From positions 36,850 through 100,849 of the forward strand of contig NZ_JAMWMR010000025.1 in the NCBI RefSeq assembly GCF_023887685.1: DNA of 64,000 nt, read 5' to 3'. The stretch comes from Streptomyces macrolidinus. Lineage in GTDB: Bacteria; Actinomycetota; Actinomycetes; Streptomycetales; Streptomycetaceae. The position numbers were made by a program, and so were the translations under genes. Shown in pieces: positions 1-15,411 of this stretch (position 1 is its first letter; every line of letters starts with the position of its first letter). The notes below the pieces were generated by a model. That model was not told the origin of the DNA and made no database searches. It worked only from the letters and a program-made list of their open reading frames with translations.

Positions 1-5170
<5,170 letters not shown>

Positions 5171-5171
<1 letters not shown>

Positions 5172-8100
5172 CAGCGTCCCTCCTCGAGCAGCGCGCGGGC
5201 CTCGGCCTCGGGCAGGCGCTTCAGCTCGGCGAGGAGCGCCTCGGTGTCGTCGGCCGGCGCTTCCTCGGTGTCGTCGGCCGGCGCCTCCTCGGTGCCGGTC
5301 TCCGCGTCGTCCCCCAGGTGTTCCAGGACCTGCTCCGCCACCCGTCGGACCGACGCGCCCTTGAGCAGCGCGACGAGCGGCAGGGTGACCCCGAGCCGGT
5401 CCCGGATCTGGACCCGCAGGCCTGTGGCCATCAGCGAGTCCAGGCCCAGGTCGAGCAGGGGCTGGTCGAGCCCCACCTCGACGGTGGCGGCGCCGGGACG
5501 GCGGCGCGGGCCGCCGCCGGACCCCAGGGCCGCGCCGACGCCGCGGGCGAGATGGTCGGCGAGGACGTCGAAGCGCTCGTCCTCCTTCAACACCAGCAGG
5601 GCCTCGCGGGTGAGCAGCGAACTGTCGGCGGCGGACGCGGTCGTACGCTCCCTGGCGTCCGTACGCTCCCCGGCGGTCGTACGCACCTCGGCGACCGGCG
5701 TCTCCTCCCGGTCGGCCTCGTCACCGGCCGTCGTGGCCACGGGGGCCGCAGGCGCGTCGTACCAGTGGCGTGTCCGGACGAAGGGCGAGGTGGGCACCGG
5801 CACGCGCGTGCGCGAGTAGCCCCGGTCGAACCCGGCCCAGTCGACGTCGGTGCCGTGCTCGTACAGCTCGGCGAGGGTGGCCAGGACGGTGCGCCAGTCG
5901 TCCTCACCTGCCCGCAGACTCGGCGCGGTGAGCAGTTCGTCGCCGGGCTGTTGCGCCCGTATCCGGTCGACGAGGGCGGCGTCCGGGCCGATCTCGACGA
6001 AGCGGGTGTACCCGAGGCTTCGCAGCGTCGACACGGCGTCGGCGAACCGGACCGGCCGGTGGCTCTGCCGGCACCAGTGCTCGGCGTCGGGGGCCTCGTC
6101 CCACGGCCAGAGCGCTCCGTCCAGGCCCGAGACGAACGGGATGCGCGGCGGCGCCTGGGTGATCTCGTCGGCGAGCCGGCGCAGCGGCGCGAGGTCCGCC
6201 TGGGCCGTCGGTGAGTCGGGCGGGAGCTGCAGGCGGGCGCGCCGCGTCACGAGCCGCAGCGCGTCCTCCAGGCTCATCACCCCGGCCGTGCGGGCGGCGG
6301 CGATCTCGCCCGCGCCGTGCCCGAACACCGCGGCCGGCCGCACGCCCCAGGCGCGCCACAGCTCGGTGAGCGCGTACTGCACCGCGAAGAGCGCCGGCTG
6401 CGCCAAGGTGGGCCGGTCCAGGTGCGCCGCGCCCGGATCCTTCGGGAACAGGACGTCGAGCAGCGGAACCTCCAGCTCGCCCCGGAGCAGTTCGTGACAG
6501 CGGTCCAGTGCCTCCTGGAAGACCGGTGCGCTCTCGTACAGGACGTGGGCCATGCCGGGTCGCTCGGTGCCCGCGCCGCTGTAGAGGAACGCCACCTCGG
6601 GCTCGCGTCCGTCGGTGGAGACGGCCGCGTTCGGCGCGGAGCGGTCCAGGACGTCGGCGAGCGCCGCGTCGAGTTCGGCCGCGGACCCGCCGACCACCGC
6701 CAGGCGGTGCGGGAAGTGGGACCGTCCGGTGTTGGTGGAGTAGCAGTGGTCCGCGACCGGCGCCTGGGCCGCGTGCCCCAGCCGGTCGCGGTGCCGCTCC
6801 ACGAGCACGCGCAGTCCGGCTTCGCTGCGGGCGGAGAGGGCGAGGACGTTCAGCGGCCGGCGCTCGTCCGCGGTGGCCGGTGCCCGGCCGGGGCCCTCCT
6901 CGACGAGGAGGTGCACGTTGGTCCCGCTCAGGCCGAAGGCGCTGACGCCTGCGATACGGCGGCCGTCGCGCGGGGTCCACTCGGTCAGCTCGGTCGGGAC
7001 GGCGAAGGGGGGCCGGTCGAGCGCGATGTGCGGGTTGAGGCGCTCGAAGTGCAGGTGCGGCGGGATCGAGCGGTGGCGCAGCGCCAGGACCACCTTGATC
7101 AGTCCCGCGATCCCGGCGGCGGCCTCGAGATGACCGAAGTTGGTCTTCACCGAGCCGAGGTGCCACTCGGCGCCCGGTGCCGCCGGGTAGACGTCGGCCA
7201 GCGCCTCCACCTCGATGGGGTCGCCGAGGGTGGTGCCGGTGCCGTGCGCCTCGACGTACGACACCTGCCCGGCCTCGACACCGCTCGTCTCCAGGGCGCG
7301 GCGCAGCAGCTCGCGTTGGGACAGTACGTTGGGCGCGGTGAGGCCGGTGCTGCGGCCGTCCTGGTTGACGGCACCGCCGCGGATGACGGCGAGGACCTCG
7401 TCGCCCGCGGCGACGGCGTCGGAGAGGCGCTTGAGGACCACGATCCCGCAGCCCTCCCCGCGGACGAAGCCGTTCGCCCCGGCGTCGAAGGTCCGGCACC
7501 GCCCGTCCGGCGACATCATGCCGAACTGCGAGAAGCCGATGGTGGCCAGCGGCGAGAGGATGACGTTCACGCCGCCCGCGAGGGCCATGTCGCAGTCGCC
7601 GGTCCGCAGGCTCTGGCAGGCGAGGTGAACGGCGAGCAGCGAGGAGGAGCAGGCGGTGTCGATCGACACCGCCGGGCCGCGCAGGTCCAGCAGGTACGCG
7701 AGACGGCCGGAGACGATGCTGTGCGCGGTGCCGGTGACCGCGTACGGCGTCAGGTCGTCGGGGCGGGAGAACCGCTGGATCCCGTAGTCGCTGTTGATCA
7801 CGCCGACGAACACACCGGTCCGGCTCCCGGCCAGGTCGGCGTACCCGGCGTTCTCCAGCGCCTCCCAGGCCACCTCCAGCATCAGGCGCTGGTTGGGGTC
7901 CATCGCCTCGGCCTCGCGTGGTGAGATGCCGAAGAAGGCGGCGTCGAACTCGTCGATCCGGTCGAGGAAGCCGCCCCACTTCGTGGTCATCTTCCCGGGG
8001 CGGCCCACCTGCGGGTGGTAGTAGGCGTCGGAGTCCCAGCGGTCGGCCGGGACCTCGCGGATGGCGTCGACGCCGTCGGCGAGCAGCCGCCAGTACGAGT

Positions 8101-8293
8101 CGGCGTCGTGCACGCCGCCCGGAAAGCGGCAGCCGACGCTCACCACCGCGATGGGCTCGGTGCGTCCGCGGCGTGCCGCCTCCAGTTCGCGCTGGAGCCG
8201 GTCGATGGCGGTGAGCGCCCGCTTCAGCACGGGGGACGACGTGGTGGCGGCGGCCGGCCGGCTCATCTCAGGCCCTTTCTTCGACAGTGTCAT
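5171..8293 (-). CDS. Type I polyketide synthase module KS-AT(degenerate)-ACP
   Basis: This is the second assembly-line enzyme, 1,040 residues. A short charged helix (about 1-45), probably a docking element, precedes a complete KS with Cys215 (DTACSSS) and both catalytic histidines (HGTGTTLGDPIE near 349, NFGH near 388). The AT-like region (about 568-860) is abnormal. The GHSxGE nucleophile motif reads GHGAGE, so the serine is Gly660, and only about 69 residues separate it from the FVSGLDG strand, against about 142 in the neighbouring enzyme. The YASH/HAFH selectivity segment is missing. A normal ACP (LGLDSLMA) follows, with no KR, DH or ER. The start at 8293 has GGGAGG five bases upstream and overlaps the preceding gene by 26 bases; ATG 8266 is an alternative. 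The AT probably cannot load its ACP, so acyl transfer from elsewhere is inferred. A 24-bp duplication encodes an acidic linker near the C-terminus. Confidence 0.93.
5241..5288. repeat. 24-bp tandem duplication in the PKS C-terminal linker
   Basis: Two 24-bp units (5241-5264, 5265-5288) differ at one base and encode a duplicated acidic EEAPADDT linker just before the C-terminal helix of the KS-AT-ACP enzyme. Confidence 0.8.
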
Positions 8294-11200
8294 GTCGGCC
8301 TCCCTCGAGGGATTCCAGTCGTTGCAGGAGAAGCGCCTCGACGTCGTCGTCGCTGAGCGCCTCGACATCGAGCTCCGGCTCGGCGGGTGCGGCGGTCTCG
8401 GGCGGTGCGGCGGTCTCGGACGGTATGGCGGTCTCGGACGGTATGGCGGTCTCGGACGGTATGGCGGGAGGGCCGTCGGCGGCCGTCGCGTCGAGCGGGA
8501 TCCCCATGCGCTCGGCGAGGAAGGGCGCGAGCGCGTCGATGGTCGGGTAGCGCCAGGCGAGCGTGGCCGGCAGGGCGACCTCGACGGCGGTCTCCAGGCC
8601 CTTCTTGACCTCCAGGGCCAGCAGCGAGTCGAGGCCCATGCTGGTGAACGGCACGGTGACGTTGACGCGGGCCGGTTCGAGCCTCAGCACGCGGCCGACC
8701 TCCCGTCGGCACCGGTCGACGAGGACGTCGCGGCGCCGTCGTCCCGGCTCCACCGCGAGCAGCGCCCGGCGCAGCTCGCCCGTCCGGCCGTCACCCGTCG
8801 CGAGAGCGCCCGGCCGCAGGGCCCGCCGCGCTTCGGGCAGGTCGTCGAGGAGGGGACGGGGGCGTGCCGCGGCGTAGGCGGGGGCGAACAGGGACCAGTC
8901 CACGTCGGCGACGACGGTGGTGGTCTCGTCCCGGCCGAGGGCGCGGTCCAGCGCTACGAGGGCCGGGGCGGCGTCCATGAGCCGCAGGCCCCGGCGCGCC
9001 AGTTCGTGCTCGTGCTCGTCGTGCGCCCGCCCGGCCCACGGGCCCCACTGCATCGAGGTGGCCGTCAGCCCGAGGCCGCGACGGTGCTCGGCCAGCGCGT
9101 CCAGACAGGCGTTGGCGGCGGAGTAGGCGCACTGGCGCCCGCTCCCCCACACCCCGGTGATGGAGGAGAAGAGCACGAAGGCGTCGAGCGGGCGGCGCAG
9201 GAGATCGTGCAGGTGCAGGGCGCCCGCGTCCTTGCCCGCGACCACCTGGGCCAGCTCGGCGGTGGTGGTGTCGGCGAGCGGCTTCACCAGCGAGACGTCC
9301 CCGGCGACGTGGAACACGGCACGGACCTGGTCACCGTCCGCCTCCAGCCCGTCCAGCAGCGCGGCGAGGGCGTCTCGGTCGGCGACGTCGCAGGCGGCCA
9401 GTGTGACGCGGGCGCCCAGCTCGGTGAGCTCCGCCTCGAGGTCCGCGGCGCCGGGGGCCTCGGGGCCCCGTCGGCTGACGAGTACGAGATGGTCCGCGCC
9501 CCGCCGCGCCAGCCGGCGTGCCAGGTGGACGCCGAGTGCGCCGGTGCCGCCGGTGACGAGAACGGTCCCCTCGGGCCGGTACGCCGGGGGCTCGGAGTCG
9601 TCGGACGGCGCCCGTACCAGCCGCCGGGCGAGGAGGCCGCCGGGGCGCAGCGCGAGCTGGTCCTCGTGGTCCGGGTTGCCGAGGGCGAGGGCCAGTTGGT
9701 CGCCCGCGGCCTCGTCGAGCGGGCCCGCGATGTCGAGGAGTCCACCCCAGCGCTCCGGGTGCTCCAGGCCCACCACGCGGCCCAGCCCCCAGGCGAGCGC
9801 CTGCACCGGGCGGGTGACCGGGTCGTCCGGACCGGTGCCGACGGCGCCGCGGGTGAGGAGCCACAGCGGCGCGCTCTCGCCGATGTCGCCCAGCGCTTGC
9901 GCCAGTGCCAGGGTCAGGGCTGCCCCGCGGGGCAGCCCTGGTCGATCGGGCAGCGGCGTCTCGTCCAGGGCGAGCAGCGACACCACTCCGCGCAGGGCGG
10001 GCTCGCGCCCGGCCGGGCCGTCGAGCGCCGCGGCGAGCGCCGCGCGGTCGGCGTCCGCGGCGACGGCGATCTCGGTGACCGTGCCGCCCCGCGCGGCGAT
10101 CGCCGCGCGCAGCCATCGGGTCAGCTCGTCCGGGACCGGCCCGTCCGGGACCGGCCCGTTCGGGGTGACGACCAGCCAGGTGCCGGGCAGCGCGGCCGTG
10201 GCCGTACCGGCCGGCGGGGTCCAGGCGACCCGATAGCGCCAGGCGTCGGCGGTCTCGCGGTCGAGGCTCTCCCGGTGCCAGGCCGTAAGAGCGGGGAGTA
10301 CGGCGGCGAGGGCGTCGCGCTGAGCGGCGCCCGCGATTCCCAGCACACCGCTGAGCGCCTCCAGGTCGCCGCGCTCGACGCTCCGCCAGAGCGCGTCCTG
10401 CGCGCCGGAGCGCGGCGGAGCCGTCCCCTCCCCCGCGGCCGACGCTTCCTCGATGGGGAGCCAGCAACGCTCGCGCTGCCAGGGGTACGCGGGGAGCCGT
10501 ACCACCGGCGGTGCGGCCCCGTACAGACGCGTCCAGTCGACCGGGAAGCCCGCGCAGTACAGCCAGCCGAGCTCGCCGAGCAGAGCGGCGCGGCCGGGCC
10601 GGTCGCGGTGCAGCGACGCCACGGCCACGCCCTCCGAGCCTCGGGTCCCGAGCTTCTCGGCGAGCGCGCCGACCAGCATGGGATGACCGGAGATCTCCAC
10701 GAAGACGTCGTGCCCGGTGTCGAGGAGGGTGTCGACGGCCTGGTCGAGCAGCACCGGTCGGCGCAGGTTCGTCGCCCAGTACGCGGCGTCCAGCTCCGTG
10801 CCCTCGACGGCCCGCCCGGTGACGGTGGAGACGACGGTACGGTCCGCCGGGCGCGGCGTGAGGCCCGCGACCGCGTCCCGCAACTCGCCCTGCAACGGCT
10901 CCATCTGGGGGCTGTGCGAGGCGTAGTCGACCGATTCGAGGACCCGGCAGAACACCCCTTCCTCGTCGAGGGCGGCGGCGAGGCGTTCGATCGCCGCGGT
11001 CTCGCCCGAGATGACGGTCGAGGTCGGGCTGTTGCTCGCGGCGACCGAGACCGATCCGTGGTCGAGCCGGTCCAGGATCCGTTGCGTCTCGTCGAACGTG
11101 GCACCGACGACGGCCATCTTGCCCCGGCCGATCACGGTGCGGATCACCCGGCCACGGTGCAGGGCCACGCGGAGCGCGTCGTCGAGGTCGAGCGCGCCGG

Positions 11201-14200
11201 AGACATGCGCGGCGGCGATCTCCCCCACGCTGTGTCCCACCACCGCGTCCGGCTCGACGCCCCACGATCGCCACAGGGCGGCGAGGGCGATCTGCACCGC
11301 GCAGGTGGCGGGCTGCACCACGCCGGGGTCGGCGAGCCGGGAGCGCTCCGGCGCCATGGTGAGCTGGTCGATCAACGACCACTCGACGTGCCGGCGCAAC
11401 GAGGCGTCACAACGCTCCAGGGTCTCGCGGAACACCGGCTCCTGGTCGAGCAGTTCCGCGGTGAGCGGCCACCAGCGAGGTCCCTGACCGGAGAAGACGA
11501 ACGCCACCCGGGAACGGCGGCCCGTGCTCCCGCCGTCCCAGGCCACGCGGGGGTGCTCCTCGCCGCGCGCGAACGCGGCCAGGCCGTCACGGAGTTCGGC
11601 CGCCGATCGGCCGACGCAGGTCAGTCGCTCCGCGTGGTGGGTCCGGCGCACCGCCGCCGCGGCGCAGTACTCGGCCACGGTGGCCTCGGCGCCCGGCGCG
11701 TCCAGCTCGGCCAGGTGCCGGGCGGCCAGCTCGCGCAGGGCCTGCTCGGTCGGGGCGGAGACGGTGAGCAGATGGTCCCGGTCGCCGTAACGATTCGGCT
11801 GAGGCACGGCCGACGGCGGGGCCTCCTGCAACACCAGGTGGGCGTTGGTGCCGCCGAAGCCGAAGGAGCTCACCCCGGCCAAGGCCGGACCGTCCCCGGC
11901 CGGCCAGGGCCGCGCGGTGTCGGCCACCCGCAGCGCCAGCTCCTCGAAGGGGATGTGCGGGTTGGCCTCGCGGAAGTGCAGGCTCGCCGGGATCCGGCGG
12001 TGGCGCAGCATCAGGGCGACCTTGATCAGGCCCGCGACGCCCGCCGCGGCCTCCAGATGACCGAGGTTCGACTTGACCGAGCCCACCAGGCAGGGCCGGG
12101 CGCGGTCCCGGCGCGCGGAGACCACGGCCGCGAGCGCCTTCGCCTCGATGGGGTCGCCCAGCAGCGTGCCGGTGCCGTGCGCCTCGACGTAGTGGACGTC
12201 CTCCGGCGCGACGCCCGCGCGGGCGTACGCGGTGTGCAGGACCGCTTCCTGAGCGCGCGGGTTGGGCGCCATGAGGCCGTTGGTCCGGCCGTCCTGGTTC
12301 ACCGCGCCGCCGCGGATGACGGCGTAGACGCTGTCCCCGTCGCGCAGCGCCGCGGAGAGCGGCTTCAGCACCACCACACCGGCGCCCTCGGCGCGGACGT
12401 ACCCGTCGGCGCGCGAGTCGAACGTCTTGCAGCGCCCGTCGCGGGCCATCGCTCCGGCCTTGGCGAAGTTGATCGCCGGCCCCGGAGACAGGATGAGGTT
12501 CACGCCACCCGCGAGGGCGAGCGTGCAGTCGCCCTGCGCGATGCTCGCACAGGCCTGCTGCACGGCGACCAGGGAGGACGAGCAGGCCGTGTCGATCGAC
12601 AGGCTCGGCCCGCGCAGGTCGAACAGGTAGGAGAGGCGGTTCGCGGCGATGCTGAGCGCGCTGCCGGTGCCGGTGTGGGCATCGATCTGGTCGAGCCGCT
12701 GGAGCTGCAGATGGCCGTAGTCGCTGGTGGCGACGCCCACGAACACGCCGGTGGCCGAGCCCGCCAGGCGCTCCGGCACGATGCCCGCGTCCTCCAGGGC
12801 CTCCCAGGCGACCTCGGCGAGCAGCCTCTGCTGCGGGTCCATACGGGCGGCCTCACGCGGGGAGATCCCGAAGAAGCCCGCGTCGAAGCGGTCGACGCCT
12901 TTGAGGAACCCGCCCCACCGGGTGGTGGTCTTCCCCGGCGCGGTGGGGTCCTCGTCGAAGAAGTCCTCGGCCTTCCAGCGGTCGGCGGGCACCTCCGTCA
13001 CCGCGTCCCGGCCCTCGTCGAGCAAGCGCCAGAACTCGTCCGGGCCGTCGGCACCGCCGGGAAAGCGGCAGCCGATGCCGATGACGGCGACCGGTTCGGT
13101 GCCGTCGCCGCCCGCGGTCGGGGCGGGGAGCGGCGCGGCGGCCTCGGCGCCGTCCGCCAGGAAGGCCGCCAGGGCCTCGACCGTCGGGTATTCCCAGGCC
13201 AGCGTGGCCGGAAGCGAACGTCCGGACCACCGCTCCAGTTCGCCGATCATCCCGACCAGCTCCACGGACTGCAGCCCGTAGCCGGCGAACGGCTTCCGGG
13301 GGTCGAGGCGTTCGGGGGCGACACGCAGACGCCCGGCCAGCTCCTCGAGGAGGCGCTTCTCGAACGTCGCACGAAGCTCGTGGTTCGGCCGGGCGGCCGA
13401 CGCGCCGCGCTCCTCCGGGGAGTCGGCGAGGACCGACGCGCCGCGCACCTCGAGGGAGTCGGCGGGGGCCGAGGGAGCGCTCCACCGCTCGACCGGGTCG
13501 AGCGAACCGGCCAGATACGCCTCCTTGCAGGCGTAGCGCTGCAGTTTGCCGCTCGACGTCTTCGGGATGCTCCCCGGCGCGACCAGCACGATGTCGTGGA
13601 CCCGCAGGCCGTGGTGTTCGGCGATCGCCGACCGGACGGCGGTGAAGATCTCCTCGGCCGCGGCGCGGGCGGCGCCCCGCACGGCCTGCACCACGACGAG
13701 TTCCTCCGTCTCGCCGGAGTCCACCGAGAACGCGATGCCCGCGCCACGGCGCAGGGCCGGGTGCGCCTCCTCCACGGTGCGCTCGATGTCCTGCGGGTAG
13801 TGGTTCTTCCCGGCGACGATGATCAGGTCCTTGATCCGGCCGGTGACGTACAGCTCTCCGTCGTGCAGGAAGCCGAGGTCACCGGTGCGCAGGAACGGCC
13901 CTTCGCCGTCGGCGAGGCGGGCCTCCAGCCGCTCGGCGCTCTCCTCGGGACGGCCCCAGAATCCCCGCGCGATGCTGGGACCGGCGACCCAGATCTCGCC
14001 GACCTCCCCGTCCGGCAGCGGGGTGCCCGCGTCCGGCGCGACGACGACCAGCCGATGTCCGGAGACGATCTGTCCGCAGCCGACCAGGGTCCGCGTGCCC
14101 GCACCGGGCTCGGCGGGCTCGGCGCGGTGCTGTTCCAGCAGGTCGGCGCGGACCTGCAGCAGGGGCGGTTCGGTGGTGCGCGCGCCGCCTGCGAGAAGCA

Positions 14201-15200
14201 GGGACGCCTCCGCCATCCCGTAGCAGGGATAGAACGCCGAGCGGCGGAACCCGTGGGGCGCGAAGGCGCGGGCGAATCGTTCCAGCGTCTCCGCGCGGAC
14301 CGGCTCCGCGCCGGAGAAGGCCACCTGCCAGGTGCTGAGGTCGAGGCCTGCGCGCTCCTCCTCGGAGATCTTCGATACGCAGAGGTCGTAGCCGAAGTTC
14401 GGGCCGCCGCTGTGGGTGGCCCGGAAGTCGGAGACGGCGCGGAGCCAGCGGGCGGGCCGCTTGAGGAAGGCCAGCGGCGACATGAACGTCACCGGGTAAC
14501 CCCGGTAGGCCGGTTCCAGCAGGCCGCCGATGAGTCCCATGTCGTGGTAGGGCGGCAGCCAGATGACACAGCTCTGCTCGGCGCCGTCGAACATGTGCTG
14601 GTCGATGGCCGCCAGGTTGGCGAGCAGGTTGGCGTGACTGAGCATCACGCCCTTGGGGCGCCCCGTGGAGCCGGACGTGTACTGCAGGAAGGCGAGGTCC
14701 TGCCCGCGCACGCCCGGTCGGCGCCAGTCCGCCGCCCCCGCCTCGTCGACCTCGTCCACCGCCAGCCACGGCAGCGCCGCCGTCTGCGGTGCCAGCTCCG
14801 CGATCCGGCCCGCCATCGCCGCCGCGGCGGCGGGCGCCAGCACCACCGACGGTGCGGCATCCTCGATCACGCCCAGCAACCGATGAAGCATCCGGGGGAC
14901 CACGCCGGAGTCGGGCGGATAGGCCGGTACCGCCACCACTCCCGCATAGAGGCAGCCGAAGAAGGCCGCCACGTAGTCGATGCCCGGGGGACAGAGGATC
15001 AGCGCCCGGTCACCGACCGCCGCTCGTTCCCTCAGCGCCACCGCGACAGCGCGCGCACGCCGGTCGAGCGCCGCGCCGGTGAGCAGCTCGACCTGGTCCT
15101 CCCCATCGGCCAGGAACCGGTAGCACGGTTCCTCGGCGCGCCCCAGCAGGACGGCGCCGAAGCGGTCGATGAGCGTCTGGTGGGAGGAAGCCCCCGTCAT
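8268..15200 (-). CDS. Loading enzyme: fatty acyl-AMP ligase-ACP-KS-AT-KR-ACP
   Basis: This 2,310-residue starter enzyme of the cluster has six domains. The FAAL (about 1-590, AYPP, TSGSTGRPKG near 180, GRIKDLII) adenylates a fatty acid and passes it to ACP1 (GYGLQSVE, Ser645). The KS follows (about 700-1130, Cys873 in DTACSSS, HGTGTLLGDPIE, NLGH). The AT is intact (Ser1324 in GHSVGE, YASH downstream): YASH suggests methylmalonyl, while Val in GHSV is more malonyl-like, so the extender unit is uncertain. The KR (about 1880-2050) has TGGTGALG, an active-site Tyr in AYSAANA, and a Trp in GVWGS without an LDD motif, suggesting A-type stereochemistry. ACP2 carries LDSLLA. The C-terminal linker contains a hexapeptide repeat. 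GGAG precedes ATG 15200. No thioesterase or DH is present. An adjacent flavodoxin gene lies upstream in the same direction. Confidence 0.95.
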   Translation of the reverse strand: MTGASSHQTLIDRFGAVLLGRAEEPCYRFLADGEDQVELLTGAALDRRARAVAVALRERAAVGDRALILCPPGIDYVAAFFGCLYAGVVAVPAYPPDSGVVPRMLHRLLGVIEDAAPSVVLAPAAAAAMAGRIAELAPQTAALPWLAVDEVDEAGAADWRRPGVRGQDLAFLQYTSGSTGRPKGVMLSHANLLANLAAIDQHMFDGAEQSCVIWLPPYHDMGLIGGLLEPAYRGYPVTFMSPLAFLKRPARWLRAVSDFRATHSGGPNFGYDLCVSKISEEERAGLDLSTWQVAFSGAEPVRAETLERFARAFAPHGFRRSAFYPCYGMAEASLLLAGGARTTEPPLLQVRADLLEQHRAEPAEPGAGTRTLVGCGQIVSGHRLVVVAPDAGTPLPDGEVGEIWVAGPSIARGFWGRPEESAERLEARLADGEGPFLRTGDLGFLHDGELYVTGRIKDLIIVAGKNHYPQDIERTVEEAHPALRRGAGIAFSVDSGETEELVVVQAVRGAARAAAEEIFTAVRSAIAEHHGLRVHDIVLVAPGSIPKTSSGKLQRYACKEAYLAGSLDPVERWSAPSAPADSLEVRGASVLADSPEERGASAARPNHELRATFEKRLLEELAGRLRVAPERLDPRKPFAGYGLQSVELVGMIGELERWSGRSLPATLAWEYPTVEALAAFLADGAEAAAPLPAPTAGGDGTEPVAVIGIGCRFPGGADGPDEFWRLLDEGRDAVTEVPADRWKAEDFFDEDPTAPGKTTTRWGGFLKGVDRFDAGFFGISPREAARMDPQQRLLAEVAWEALEDAGIVPERLAGSATGVFVGVATSDYGHLQLQRLDQIDAHTGTGSALSIAANRLSYLFDLRGPSLSIDTACSSSLVAVQQACASIAQGDCTLALAGGVNLILSPGPAINFAKAGAMARDGRCKTFDSRADGYVRAEGAGVVVLKPLSAALRDGDSVYAVIRGGAVNQDGRTNGLMAPNPRAQEAVLHTAYARAGVAPEDVHYVEAHGTGTLLGDPIEAKALAAVVSARRDRARPCLVGSVKSNLGHLEAAAGVAGLIKVALMLRHRRIPASLHFREANPHIPFEELALRVADTARPWPAGDGPALAGVSSFGFGGTNAHLVLQEAPPSAVPQPNRYGDRDHLLTVSAPTEQALRELAARHLAELDAPGAEATVAEYCAAAAVRRTHHAERLTCVGRSAAELRDGLAAFARGEEHPRVAWDGGSTGRRSRVAFVFSGQGPRWWPLTAELLDQEPVFRETLERCDASLRRHVEWSLIDQLTMAPERSRLADPGVVQPATCAVQIALAALWRSWGVEPDAVVGHSVGEIAAAHVSGALDLDDALRVALHRGRVIRTVIGRGKMAVVGATFDETQRILDRLDHGSVSVAASNSPTSTVISGETAAIERLAAALDEEGVFCRVLESVDYASHSPQMEPLQGELRDAVAGLTPRPADRTVVSTVTGRAVEGTELDAAYWATNLRRPVLLDQAVDTLLDTGHDVFVEISGHPMLVGALAEKLGTRGSEGVAVASLHRDRPGRAALLGELGWLYCAGFPVDWTRLYGAAPPVVRLPAYPWQRERCWLPIEEASAAGEGTAPPRSGAQDALWRSVERGDLEALSGVLGIAGAAQRDALAAVLPALTAWHRESLDRETADAWRYRVAWTPPAGTATAALPGTWLVVTPNGPVPDGPVPDELTRWLRAAIAARGGTVTEIAVAADADRAALAAALDGPAGREPALRGVVSLLALDETPLPDRPGLPRGAALTLALAQALGDIGESAPLWLLTRGAVGTGPDDPVTRPVQALAWGLGRVVGLEHPERWGGLLDIAGPLDEAAGDQLALALGNPDHEDQLALRPGGLLARRLVRAPSDDSEPPAYRPEGTVLVTGGTGALGVHLARRLARRGADHLVLVSRRGPEAPGAADLEAELTELGARVTLAACDVADRDALAALLDGLEADGDQVRAVFHVAGDVSLVKPLADTTTAELAQVVAGKDAGALHLHDLLRRPLDAFVLFSSITGVWGSGRQCAYSAANACLDALAEHRRGLGLTATSMQWGPWAGRAHDEHEHELARRGLRLMDAAPALVALDRALGRDETTTVVADVDWSLFAPAYAAARPRPLLDDLPEARRALRPGALATGDGRTGELRRALLAVEPGRRRRDVLVDRCRREVGRVLRLEPARVNVTVPFTSMGLDSLLALEVKKGLETAVEVALPATLAWRYPTIDALAPFLAERMGIPLDATAADGPPAIPSETAIPSETAIPSETAAPPETAAPAEPELDVEALSDDDVEALLLQRLESLEGGRHDTVEERA
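8392..8463. repeat. 18-bp tandem repeat x4 inside the loading-enzyme gene
   Basis: Four direct 18-bp units (8392, 8410, 8428, 8446); the last three are identical. They encode repeated Glu-Thr-Ala-Ile/Ala-Pro-Ser hexapeptides in the linker between ACP2 and the C-terminal docking tail. A multiple of three preserves the frame, so copy number could vary without harming the enzyme. Confidence 0.85.
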
Positions 15201-15224
15201 GTCCGTATCTCCAGCTCTTGCGGC

Positions 15225-15260
15225 GTAGGTCCTGTAGGTCCTGTAGATCCTGTAGGTCCT
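15225..15260. repeat. 9-bp tandem repeat x4 upstream of the loading enzyme
   Basis: Four units of GTAGGTCCT (third copy GTAGATCCT) lie 25-60 bases upstream of the loading-enzyme start, inside the 205-base gap after the flavodoxin gene. They are part of the leader if the genes are co-transcribed. No function is known. Confidence 0.8.
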
Positions 15261-15339
15261 GCCTCGGCGGCAGGCGGTGGGAAGGCGGCCGGGCCCGGGA
15301 CACACCCGGCTCGCCGTGCGACGGCCGGTGCACCGGCCC

Positions 15340-15411
15340 GGGTCCTCGGTCGGGTCCTCGGTCGGGTCCTCGGTCGGCTCCTTGGTCGGGTCCCCGGTCG
15401 GGTCCTCAGGC
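15340..15411. repeat. 12-bp tandem repeat, about six copies, at the flavodoxin gene 3' end
   Basis: Units of GGGTCCTCGGTC start at 15340, 15352 and 15364; diverged copies follow at 15376 and 15388 and a partial one at 15400. The last copy covers the stop codon of the flavodoxin-like gene, so the array may have grown from the gene end into the intergenic space. Confidence 0.8.

Noticed and set aside
8392..8463. Regular repeats considered as a CRISPR-like array
   Set aside because: Units are contiguous without spacers, multiples of three, and inside a coding sequence. No CRISPR array exists in the window.
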